From positions 876,183-940,182 of the forward strand of contig NZ_CP113866.1 in assembly GCF_026914305.1 (NCBI RefSeq): a stretch of DNA of 64,000 bases, given 5' to 3'. Origin of the DNA: Caldicellulosiruptor acetigenus (GTDB lineage: Bacteria; Bacillota; Thermoanaerobacteria; Caldicellulosiruptorales; Caldicellulosiruptoraceae). The position numbers and the translations under genes are program-made. Below are positions 42,093 to 51,900 of this stretch, piece after piece. Below the pieces are notes generated by a model, which ran no database searches, was not told the DNA's origin, and saw only the letters and a program-made list of their open reading frames with translations. Position 1 is the first letter of the stretch; each line of letters starts with the position of its first letter.

Positions 42093-43355
42093 GTGCGAAT
42101 TACAGAGAGAGATAAAAAGCTTTTATTAATTCTTGGTATGGTGCTTTTAGGATTTTTGTTTTACAATCTTTTTTACAATCCATATTCCCAAAAGCTGAGC
42201 AGCTTGCTTTCAGAAAAGCAGCAATTGGAAAATAGACTGAGCGAGATAGAACAGAAAATTGCTATGTATAATGTTCAAAAAGCAAAGCTTAAAGAAATAG
42301 AGAAAGACTACACAATAATCAGTCAAAAAATTCCACCAAATCAAGACGAAAAGTTTTCAATGCTTGACCTTCAAAGACTTGCTCAAATGGTAGGAAGTAA
42401 AACTTCGGATTTTACCTTTTCACAAAAACAAAATCTGAATGTGAATTATAACAATGTAAATATTGCAAAAGCGTATTTTTATTCATCTAAACAGAACTGG
42501 CAGATGACGTATGCAAACTTTAAAAAGCTTTTGTTCCTGCAAAAAGATTTTTCACCTTTGTATTCTCTTGATACAATTTCTTTATCAAGTGGCAACAATA
42601 ATATGGTTACAGCGAGCTTTGAGATAAGATTTTATGGATATGAAGATAACCTTGCACCTGCAAGACAATGGCAAAACTTTGCAATTCCTTCTGGAAAAGG
42701 TGATTTGTTCAGCGGTGGCGCTGGACAAAAGGTGAAATTTAATTATACTCCAGAGGACTTAAAAAAAAATGAACCAGGACCGCCGCCTGCAGTAAAGGTT
42801 GAAAGAACAGATAATTTATCTGTTGCTAATTCTGAGCAGAAAACAACTTTGCCGCAAACTTCTTCTAATACTTCTTCCAACAAGCCCAATTCAAATAAAC
42901 CAGAGCAGGAACAGACTCAATTGTCAGAGGAAAAGGTTGATTACACAAAAGCTGATTTTGTTGTTACAGTGTCAACGCTCTATTCTCCAACAACAAATAT
43001 ATCTATCGAAAAGAGTGGAAAAGGTTCTATTTTTGGGGCAAAAAAGAAAAATGAAAATGCATATATAGCTATCAAAAAAGAAGGAGACAAGTATTACTAC
43101 AAAATAGGTACTGAAGCAAGTGTGTATCCGCAGGGGGATGATTTTGACCAGCTAAATTTTCAAAGCAGTGGTCAGATTTTAATTGTTGTTTTTTCAAGTC
43201 CAAGAAAGTATAAAGATGACGATAATGTAGTGACACTTAAGATAACCAACAACTCTGATAAGCCAGTTAAGGTTTATGTATCTAATGATGATAAACAAAA
43301 ACCAAGAGTTAATATTGTGACAAATGGTTCAAAAGTCAGTGTGACAAGAAAATGA
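42093..43355 (+). CDS. pilO: PilO-like pilus assembly protein with long C-terminal extension
   Basis: 420 residues, start GTG 42093. The first 200 residues fit PilO: short tail, one membrane helix (LLLILGMVLLGFLFYNLF), coiled coil (LENRLSEIEQKIAMYN), then a ferredoxin-like part. A Pro/Ser/Asn/Gln-rich linker (about 225-285) joins an extra beta-rich domain of about 130 residues that PilO normally lacks. That domain faces the outside and might stand in for PilP-type contacts, which is speculation. Confidence 0.82.
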   Translation: MRITERDKKLLLILGMVLLGFLFYNLFYNPYSQKLSSLLSEKQQLENRLSEIEQKIAMYNVQKAKLKEIEKDYTIISQKIPPNQDEKFSMLDLQRLAQMVGSKTSDFTFSQKQNLNVNYNNVNIAKAYFYSSKQNWQMTYANFKKLLFLQKDFSPLYSLDTISLSSGNNNMVTASFEIRFYGYEDNLAPARQWQNFAIPSGKGDLFSGGAGQKVKFNYTPEDLKKNEPGPPPAVKVERTDNLSVANSEQKTTLPQTSSNTSSNKPNSNKPEQEQTQLSEEKVDYTKADFVVTVSTLYSPTTNISIEKSGKGSIFGAKKKNENAYIAIKKEGDKYYYKIGTEASVYPQGDDFDQLNFQSSGQILIVVFSSPRKYKDDDNVVTLKITNNSDKPVKVYVSNDDKQKPRVNIVTNGSKVSVTRK

Positions 43356-43373
43356 TGTGGGGTGGCGAGTAAG

Positions 43374-44174
43374 ATGAGAAGAACTTTTAAAGGGTATACT
43401 CTTGTTGAGGTTATTGTGACAGTGGCAATATTTGCTCTGCTTGTCACCCCGATTGTGTTACTTATTCAGCAGTCTCTCAAAGTAAACGTGAGTGCAAAAA
43501 CAAACCTTGAGGTTGCTGAGGTCATCAACCAAGCCGTTGAGACTCTTGTGTATCAAAATGTTTATGGGACTGGAAGTATGAACGTAAATGGGTATACTGT
43601 AAACTATGATATAGATGATTCTTTTAAAACAGGAACCATTCAAAATATTGAAAATAGCCAGATTGATTTTAGGATGTTCTTAGACTCAGCAGGAAAATTA
43701 ACGATAGAAGATTTAACAACCCATAATACGTATGAAAGAAACATATCTTCAAGTTCATATGACAAGCTCAAGATTGAGATAAGATATGATGAAGTAGGGA
43801 AAAAGGCTACTTATACCTTCATCCTAAATGGTGCAACAATTGCCACTTTTATAAATGGCAATAGTACAGAACCAGCCAAGCTGGGAGCCGAGTTTGTCTC
43901 AGATACATTATCACATTATCTTTATGTGATCGTGGATGGCGTATACGACCTTTCGAACCATCTTACAACCACTATGTTCAATTTGTGGCTGACAAATGTA
44001 AATAACAATATAAAAGTTATAGCTACAACTCCATTTATAGTTTATGATAATTCTCCACGGCATGCTATTCTCACGGGTGTAGAGAAAGTAAGACGAATTC
44101 ATCTTAAGATATATGACCCTAAAGGTCAATTTGTGAAAGAGTATACGACCTATTATTCATATAGGGTGAAATGA
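43374..44174 (+). CDS. Prepilin-like protein (PilV/GspJ type)
   Basis: 266 residues from ATG 43374, chosen because GGGGTGG lies upstream and it gives a normal seven-residue leader; an in-frame GTG at 43362 is the alternative. The signal is MRRTFKG^YTLVEVIVTVAIFA, with Tyr rather than Phe at +1 and Glu+5 kept. The head is about 220 residues and cysteine-free. Likely a tip-complex minor pilin paired with the giant protein encoded next. Confidence 0.85.
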   Translation: MRRTFKGYTLVEVIVTVAIFALLVTPIVLLIQQSLKVNVSAKTNLEVAEVINQAVETLVYQNVYGTGSMNVNGYTVNYDIDDSFKTGTIQNIENSQIDFRMFLDSAGKLTIEDLTTHNTYERNISSSSYDKLKIEIRYDEVGKKATYTFILNGATIATFINGNSTEPAKLGAEFVSDTLSHYLYVIVDGVYDLSNHLTTTMFNLWLTNVNNNIKVIATTPFIVYDNSPRHAILTGVEKVRRIHLKIYDPKGQFVKEYTTYYSYRVK

Positions 44175-44175
44175 T

Positions 44176-46872
44176 ATGAGAATTAAAAGTAAGCATAAAG
44201 GTTCGACTTTGGTTTTAACCATAATTTTCATAGCAGTAATGTTTGTGATGTCAGTTGCACTGATTGAAGCTGCAATGTCGTCACTAAAAATTAGCAAGGG
44301 GTACTATGCAAAAAACAGGGCATATTACGACGCTGAGAGTGTTTTTGAAAGAGTAGTGTACTATCTTGACATGGTTGCAGACAGGGCAAGAAAAATGGCT
44401 GATAACTATGTTTTTATGGAAAGTGGTGTTCTCAATACTCAAAATCCTGATGTTGCAGATATATTGAGAGACTATCAGGAAAGGGAAAATCAATATTATG
44501 TTCAGTATATGAATGGACTGATATCAAAAACTGACTATGACAGTGCAGTTGCTGCAATCAATCAGGATTATCAAAAAAAGGTCAAAGAAAAGTTCTTGGA
44601 AAAGTTCAAAGAATACATGAACAATTTCTTTACAGCTTCGGGTTCTTCAAACGAAAGACCAGCAATTGAGTTTACTGTATCAGGTGTAACTTATACTGTT
44701 GACAATTGGAAAGGTGCTTCTAATGACCTATATTCTTTCATGAAGATGGTTGATTTTAACAATCCTGACGTCGACGTTGAAATAAAATTTGATCCAGCTG
44801 TTGATATGAACTTGCATATGTCAACCCTTGACATAGAAAATCCAATTGATGTGAAAATGGAGGTTATTGTTAATCTTTTAAAAGAAAAGACCAAAAGAAT
44901 TTTGAGAGTAGATTTTAACATCTTTCCTTACAAAAGTAGTGCTTTAAATTTTACAACAAGGATTATAAAAAGGAGTTTTAATCACATACTTGACTATACT
45001 CTTTTTGCTGGAAGAAATCTCATTGTAATTAATGATTCGAATTTATTTAGTATAAAAGGTGGCAAGGTATATGTAAGAGGGACAGCAAACGATGTAAGAT
45101 ATTCAAACCCTTCTGAGTACTTTGGCGGAATTTTGGCTGGTATTACACAGACACAGCTTGATAACTTGGCGTCAAGTTCAAGGGTAAATCCAATTGATTC
45201 TGCAGTTAAAAGTAGGATAGAGAGTATTATAGGAAGTTCAGGTATTAAAAGTGGTAATATAAAAATTGAGAGTGCTCCTGTTTTTGTGGGTTATACTGAT
45301 ATTAATCCTAATGCTCCTTCAACTCCAGTTGGGTTGAGAGATAAGTATGCACTTTATGGTGGATTTATAAAAACATGTGCGCCAAATTCTCAGGTTGCAG
45401 TCACAGATGAGGTATATTGCCATAGCATTGTTACAGAAAATACTGCTGGCAGTTCAGCGATAACTATAAACAAAAATGCATATATAATGGACAACGTATC
45501 AATGTACGCACAAAACAGCAATATCGAGATCTCAGGTTCGCTGATAGGACTTGGTACAGGTGACACTCCATACAATTATAACAGCAGTTCTTCCATAGTT
45601 ATTAATGAAGATACAGCAAAATTGACCATAGGAAGAAATATTGTACTTATGGGTGTTGCATATGTAGATGAAATTCACAGAACTGATGAAACTGGTAAAG
45701 AAAAACTTTTCAGAATGCCTGAAAGTTCCTCTTTAATACCAAATTTTACTATTTATCAGTATTTTAATCTTCCTCTGGCTGACCTGACCGACCTTCTTAA
45801 TACGCTTGGTTTGAATGGAAGTATTGGTGCTTTTACAACTGCTGATTTGTTTGCACCGGATTATTTTAAGCCATTTAAAGTTAAGGTAAGTCCAACTGAT
45901 GAAGTGGATGTAAATCTTTATGATATGGATGTTCCAACGGTTAGTGGTTTTACTATTTCGCCTGAAGAAAGAGCAATTAACTTTGTTCTGCATTACCTTA
46001 CAGCACATGTAAAGGACCCCGATGATTTTGATACGCCATATAATATGGGAGCATCAAATATAACTGTTGGTGGTGGAAGCATAAACTTTAATCCGTCCAA
46101 TCCCCATGATACAAGTTATTTTCATTATTTTTTAAATGCAAACGGGAAACTTTATTTAGCAAGGAAAATACTTAACATTTTAAACGAGGGTGTTATTAAC
46201 TCAACCATTGGGCCAGCAGGATCTGGTGAATTTATAAACTTGGGAGCTACCATTTCGTCTTCAGACTTCTTAAGACAGGCAGTTGTTGATAACGTGATAG
46301 ACCCAACTGTGGAGCAGTTTTTCAAAGAACTCAACCTTGTGGACAAGGGATTGTTAGATACAACCAGAGACAAATTTGATCTGACTGATTTTGTTGATTT
46401 TGACCAGCTTTTATCTGACAGACTTGTAATTAATGATGATAAGAATCTTATAGTGATTAGCAAAAATGATGTAGAAGAAATTGACTTTGGTCTGCCCAGC
46501 TGGAACGGGGTTCCGCTTGGAGATATAGAAAATGTTTTGATTGTTTCAAAAGGAAGCATTGTTCTGAAAAACAGCAGTACAACAGAAAAAAATCTGAAAG
46601 GCAATATAATAGCAGGGGGGGATATAGTAATAGCTGGGAATGGTAATCTGAAAATTGAATATAGTCGAGGGGTTTCAAGTCAGCTTATGTATTACTTTAA
46701 TTATGCAAACTTTAGCAGCATCTCAGACAGGTTAGGACAGCTTTATAATTTCTTCATAAAAGGGATTGATACAAACGACATTATAGAAATACCGTTTGTT
46801 ACCACATTTTATGAGACTACAGTCAAAACAAATATTAAAATTAAAAGTAAAAGACAGGTTGTTAGTGATTGA
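44176..46872 (+). CDS. Giant GspK/PilX-like pseudopilin lacking Glu+5
   Basis: 898 residues. It starts MRIKSKHKG^STLVLTIIFIAVMFVM, a prepilin-type leader, but +5 is Leu, not Glu. Loss of Glu+5 is a mark of GspK/PilX-type tip pseudopilins, which cap the fibre. The region after the helix is helical and charged (to about 160), then beta-rich. Near 410-460 and 770-835 there are short turn-rich repeats such as ENVLIVSKGSIVLKN, like polymer-forming or beta-helix proteins. It is three times larger than typical GspK. It is the last gene of the pilus operon. Confidence 0.78.
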   Translation: MRIKSKHKGSTLVLTIIFIAVMFVMSVALIEAAMSSLKISKGYYAKNRAYYDAESVFERVVYYLDMVADRARKMADNYVFMESGVLNTQNPDVADILRDYQERENQYYVQYMNGLISKTDYDSAVAAINQDYQKKVKEKFLEKFKEYMNNFFTASGSSNERPAIEFTVSGVTYTVDNWKGASNDLYSFMKMVDFNNPDVDVEIKFDPAVDMNLHMSTLDIENPIDVKMEVIVNLLKEKTKRILRVDFNIFPYKSSALNFTTRIIKRSFNHILDYTLFAGRNLIVINDSNLFSIKGGKVYVRGTANDVRYSNPSEYFGGILAGITQTQLDNLASSSRVNPIDSAVKSRIESIIGSSGIKSGNIKIESAPVFVGYTDINPNAPSTPVGLRDKYALYGGFIKTCAPNSQVAVTDEVYCHSIVTENTAGSSAITINKNAYIMDNVSMYAQNSNIEISGSLIGLGTGDTPYNYNSSSSIVINEDTAKLTIGRNIVLMGVAYVDEIHRTDETGKEKLFRMPESSSLIPNFTIYQYFNLPLADLTDLLNTLGLNGSIGAFTTADLFAPDYFKPFKVKVSPTDEVDVNLYDMDVPTVSGFTISPEERAINFVLHYLTAHVKDPDDFDTPYNMGASNITVGGGSINFNPSNPHDTSYFHYFLNANGKLYLARKILNILNEGVINSTIGPAGSGEFINLGATISSSDFLRQAVVDNVIDPTVEQFFKELNLVDKGLLDTTRDKFDLTDFVDFDQLLSDRLVINDDKNLIVISKNDVEEIDFGLPSWNGVPLGDIENVLIVSKGSIVLKNSSTTEKNLKGNIIAGGDIVIAGNGNLKIEYSRGVSSQLMYYFNYANFSSISDRLGQLYNFFIKGIDTNDIIEIPFVTTFYETTVKTNIKIKSKRQVVSD

Positions 46873-46887
46873 TGAAAGTGGTATAAT
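46859..46887 (+). promoter_or_regulatory. Promoter of the VWA-protein gene
   Basis: TTGTTA (46859-46864), 17-base spacer, TATAAT (46882-46887), overlapping the end of the upstream coding sequence. The transcript would have a leader of about 80 bases. Confidence 0.58.
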
Positions 46888-46972
46888 TTAAATTAGAAGA
46901 TATTTGAAATTAGAATAGGATTTTATGGTTTTAAATAAAGTGTTTGCATTGTGAGAAAAAGGAGGGATTAAA

Positions 46973-48937
46973 ATGAAAAGGAGATTTTTAGCGTGGTTCA
47001 GTATTGTGCTGATTATAATGACAGTAATAGGAGGATTAGCTTACTTTTCGCCAAAGGCAAAAGCTGGAGATACATCTTCGGTAAGTATCAGTTTAAGTGG
47101 AGGACTTGTAAAAAGTAAGAGTTATATTGGAAATGACATTGAAGTAAAGCTCAAACTTACCCCCACAGGGTCAATTAATGTTTCAAGGTCACCTGTTTCT
47201 GTTGTGCTTGTTATTGACTCTTCTGGTTCTATGGACAATAATGGAAAGATGACTGCTGCAAAGAATGCTGCGAAAAATCTTATTGACAGTTTCAAAAACT
47301 CAGCAAAAAGTGGAGATAAGCTTGGTATAGTAGATTTCGATTCATACGTAAATGATGGTTCGAGTTATTACCTAAAGCAAAATTATTATTATTATTTTAG
47401 AACAACATCGTCTACCTCAACGAATACTCTTGTGGATTTAACGAATTCAAATGCTGTCAACAATACAAAATCATTAATTGATAGTATGGTAGCTCAAGGC
47501 GGAACAAATATGGAAGCTGCTTTGAACAAAGCAAAGACTCTGCTTGATTCTTCTCCTTCTGGCAATGACAAATATGTAGTATTTATTACTGACGGTATGC
47601 CCACATATTACTTAAATGGAACCAGAAATGGATATCCTGTAGTAGATGGACCTGGCTCAGCGCCAAATAACACTACAAAGTCAAAAACTCTTTCAGCTGT
47701 GCAGTCACTTTCGCAAAGTGGAGCAAAGCTTTTTGTTGTTGGTGTTGATACAACTGGTGCTGATGTAGATAAAACTTTTATTGAGTTGATGGCAAGCACT
47801 GCAAATGGTAAATCATATTATATTTCAACCGCAAACGCTTTAAATACCATTTTGCAGGATATATTTAAGATAATCAACTTAGCAGTAACATATGACAATC
47901 TTACAGTTGAATACCCTATTCCGTCAGGACTTACAGTTACTTCTATGCCAGCAGGGTGGAGAATAGAAAATGGCAAATTGATAGGTACATTTAATCCTGT
48001 TACCTTTGAGAACGGTGGCGGAACTCCAGCTGCTCAAGAGATTTCGTTTAAGATAACTTCGAACACAGAAGGAATATATAATCTTGGAAAGGCTACTTTA
48101 ACATTTAGAAAGTATGACACAGTAAATGGTGAAAGCACAGGTAGCTTGGAAGTCAACCTTGGTCAGGTGGAATTTGTAAGGCAGCCTGGAATTAGTGCTA
48201 CATTTCAGGTAATAGGCAGCGGAAACATATTTGTACCCAACACTCCTTATGATGCTAAGCTTACAATAAGTGCATATGGTAAGTCGCTTGATATTACTAC
48301 TGTTATTAACAATTTTGCACTTTCGATTAATAATCCTTACGTTACACTGCAAAAGGTTACCACAACAAATCCATCGTTCAATTATGCAGTTGATTCAGGT
48401 CCAACACCGACAAGTTTGACTATTGATTACAAGGTCACATTCTTGCGTGAAGGTACGATATCATTTACACCTGTGTTATCGTATAACATAAATAGCACTG
48501 CAAATTCAATGAATTTAACACCACTTAATTTCTTTGTTATTGATGCAGCTAATATGATTAAAAGCTTTTCTATCACCAAAAAGATAATTTCGGATAATTC
48601 AAGTGCTAATTTGTCGCTTAAAGTTGATGATATGGGCCTTTTCGATTATGATTCTGCTGCAAAAATAAAGATTTATGTTGAAATGAGTCCAACTGATACA
48701 TTAAATACAAATGTAACATTTCCACTGCAACTTGTTGTTGATACCTCAACAAGAGTATCAAATGGTTTGAGGGTTTTGTCAAAACCTGTAACATTCAAAT
48801 TAAAGCCTAATTTGACGGCAACAAAAGTTAACTTTAATATCTCCCGCATCGACATTATAAGTAGTGGTGTAACATATACAACTGCATTTGAAAAGAAAAT
48901 TAACGATGTTGTTGTTAAAAAAGTTACATTAAGATAA
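46973..48937 (+). CDS. Secreted von Willebrand factor A domain protein
   Basis: 654 residues. A signal peptide ends in PKAKAG (cut near Ala31). The VWA domain (about 75-300) has a full MIDAS: Asp82-x-Ser84-x-Ser86 (VIDSSGSMD), the Thr in GGTNME and ITDGMP. Three or so beta-sandwich domains follow, the first beginning LTVEYPIPSGLTVTS. I see no LPxTG, SLH or lipobox, so its anchoring is unclear. Position right after the pilus operon suggests an adhesin that works with the pili, like VWA tip adhesins in other systems; this is inference. Confidence 0.86.
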   Translation: MKRRFLAWFSIVLIIMTVIGGLAYFSPKAKAGDTSSVSISLSGGLVKSKSYIGNDIEVKLKLTPTGSINVSRSPVSVVLVIDSSGSMDNNGKMTAAKNAAKNLIDSFKNSAKSGDKLGIVDFDSYVNDGSSYYLKQNYYYYFRTTSSTSTNTLVDLTNSNAVNNTKSLIDSMVAQGGTNMEAALNKAKTLLDSSPSGNDKYVVFITDGMPTYYLNGTRNGYPVVDGPGSAPNNTTKSKTLSAVQSLSQSGAKLFVVGVDTTGADVDKTFIELMASTANGKSYYISTANALNTILQDIFKIINLAVTYDNLTVEYPIPSGLTVTSMPAGWRIENGKLIGTFNPVTFENGGGTPAAQEISFKITSNTEGIYNLGKATLTFRKYDTVNGESTGSLEVNLGQVEFVRQPGISATFQVIGSGNIFVPNTPYDAKLTISAYGKSLDITTVINNFALSINNPYVTLQKVTTTNPSFNYAVDSGPTPTSLTIDYKVTFLREGTISFTPVLSYNINSTANSMNLTPLNFFVIDAANMIKSFSITKKIISDNSSANLSLKVDDMGLFDYDSAAKIKIYVEMSPTDTLNTNVTFPLQLVVDTSTRVSNGLRVLSKPVTFKLKPNLTATKVNFNISRIDIISSGVTYTTAFEKKINDVVVKKVTLR

Positions 48938-48941
48938 GACT

Positions 48942-48991
48942 AATAAAGAGGCTAACTTTGCAGAGTGTAAAGTTAGCCTCTTACTTTATTT
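48942..48991. terminator. Bidirectional terminator between VWA gene and cyclase gene
   Basis: GAGGCTAACTTT (48948-48959) and AAAGTTAGCCTC (48969-48980) form a 12-bp perfect stem with a nine-base loop and T-rich flanks on both strands. The stop codon of the cyclase gene lies inside the right arm. Confidence 0.87.
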
Positions 48992-51900
48992 AAAAGACAC
49001 ATAATCAAAAATTTTATAGAACATTCTTCATCTATTTTTTCAGCCCACAGGGAAGCTAATTTTATACTCTCTTCAAATTCTTTTTTATTTCCCAAAAGTA
49101 GATGGATATTTGCTATTTCGTAGTATATCTTTGCAAACTCTAAAAACGAAACTGTTTGACTTGCAAGCTTTTCACACATTTTAAGAGTTTCTAGTGCTTT
49201 ATTAAATTCTTTTTTATGTTTGAGTACCTGTGAATACATTCTAAATGTCTTGATACGGATTAGAAGATTTTTCAGCTGCTCTACCGTTTTCATTGCCTGT
49301 TCTATAGCCGTTGTAGCTTGCTCAATGTCATTTTGAAGAAGATGCAGCTTGGTTTTTGCTAAAAGATATTCCAGTTCAACCCTGTTTTCTTTGTTCTCTG
49401 ACAAGGCGTTTAAAGCCTCATTCAAAAATTCTTCTGCACCTGATAGATTAGATTTTTCAAGCATTGCTTTTGCCATTCCTATCAATGATAGAGCTTTTTC
49501 TGGTATGAAATTGAATTTATTTGCCAAATCAAAGCTCTGTGAAAAGAGATTATAACTTTCGATAATATTTCCTTTTTCAAGATATAATTCAGCAATATTT
49601 TGAAGAGTTATACACTCTTCGTATACCAATTTCCACTCATGTGCATATGAAAAAGCTTCAGAAAAATTTTCTAATGCCTTTTTTAAAAGACCTTTTTCAA
49701 AATAGATAATTCCAATGTTATTTAATAGAATCAACTGTAGGTGACGATTTGATAAAACCTTAGCAAGTTCAAAAGCACTGGTTAAAAATTTCAATGCCTC
49801 TGAAGGATTGCCATTTTCATAATTTAGGATGCCAAGGTTTGTCAGAATTTTGGCTTTCAAGAGCAAGTTTTTAGACTTGTTTGCATAATTTAGAGCTTTT
49901 TTAAGATAGAGAATAACCTTTTTGGTCTCAGAGGTAAAAGTGTAAAGTGAGTAAGAAACTATATTTAGAATTTGGGCTAAATCTTCAAAGTTATTGCTTT
50001 CTTTTAGTGCAGCCTCAAGCTGACTTACCAACATCAGAAGATCAGAACTTCCTGTATAGCTTTTATAAAGACATTGCAGATACAAGACTTTTGTTCTTGC
50101 AAAGTTACTTGGCAATAACTTTTTTTGGAGCTCATTTAAAATGACTTCAGCTTTTTTAAAGTTGTTTTGAAGGATAACACACTCGCATATCTCAGTTTCA
50201 AGTAAAAACTTTTCTTCATCTGTTTTGGCAAACTGGAAAAGTTTATTATAATGTTGTAAAGCCTTTTCATAGTTGCCAAAAGATTTTTCTAAAGCTGCCA
50301 GTTGCTCTAAAGAAGAAACAAAGAGAGAAAGGCAATCAGGGGAATTTTCGGCTTTAATCTCATCAAGCAATTTATAGAGCCATTCTACAGCAAACTTGCC
50401 AAGCTGCATCTTTTTATATTGCATTGCCAGCTCAAAAAGATAGTTTGCAGCTCTTAAAACTTCCCCTGCTTCTTTGAAATGGTAATATAGAGTTTCGTAG
50501 TAGATTGTCAAATCTTTCTGAGCAATCATTTTTTCAATTGTGGTAGCAATCTTCAGGTGGATCATTCTTTTGGTTTGCTGAGGAATAAAATCAAGGAGGA
50601 TTTTAACAATTTCTGGTTCGACAAATTCGTAAATTTTATCGGTGAAATTTGAGTTATAAACTGTATCAATGAGCCTTATTAAATTTAACTTTTGCACTTG
50701 GCTAAGCAGATAAGTATGTTCAATTTTAGGCTGAAGAATATTAAAAATAATCTTGCTGCTAAATCTGTAGCCATATACAGCTGCAATTTTTAAGTATTCT
50801 AATACTTCATCATCAATATTTGAAAGTTTGTCAAGTATAATGTTTCTTCTAATGCTTTCAATATTTTGCTGAGAAAGATTGATTTTAAAAATGCCGTTTG
50901 AAAGTGAAAAAAGTTTATTTGTATCTAACCATTTTAACGTTTCTATGAGATAGTCCAATTTTCCTTCAGAGATGTTCATAAGCAGGTGTAAAGATGACTC
51001 TTCAACCTCTTTTGCGTTGAATTGAATTTCCACAGCAGTTTTTATTTCTTCATTGGATAATTTTTGTATTTTAAAATGTAACCCTTTTGGAACCTTATGT
51101 ACTTCTGAGCTTGAGGAGAAGATAAAAAACGGCTTATTTTGTAGTTGTTTTGATAGAAAATCAAGGATAAAATTAAACGATTCTTTGTCTGCAAAATTTA
51201 TATTATCAATTATTACAACCGCAAATTCAGATTCAAAAATTTTTTTCAGGAAAGATGAAATAACCTCAAAAATTTTGAATTCAATATCTTCTTGGGTCAT
51301 ATAAGAGAGAAACTGCTTGAAATCTTCATTCAAATCTATTTGAAGTACAAGGGAAAGGTAATTGAAACATCTTTCGGCCATTTTATAGTCTTCTTTGAAA
51401 AGGTAATCTAAAAAAGATATAAGTCTGTTCTTCTTCAAAATTACAGAATCTTCAAAGTTGACGTTTAATATTTTTAGGATTAGCAGAGATAATAAGTAAA
51501 ATGGTTTTGAAAAATTATTGTTAGATAAACTTATAAAATAGTATCTCAGATTGCTCCTTTCTAACTTAGAGATTATGTTTTGAAAAATATATCGTTTTCC
51601 GCAGCCATCAGGACAAACAATTACCAAAAAATCTGAACTTCTATTAACTATACTATCTATAACATTAGTTGTATATTTAGCCGTTAATGTTTCTACAACT
51701 TTGTTGTAATCGACTTGTTTGGACGTATTTATAGGTATATAACACCTCACCATTTGTGATTTATTTTTGACATTCAATTCAATAGGGCCGATATACTCTA
51801 TATTCTCATATGTTTCTTTATATACGTTTTCGGAAACGTAAATAGTATCTGGGGGTGCTGCTGTTTGAAGACGCTGAGCTGTGTTTACAACATCACCCAT

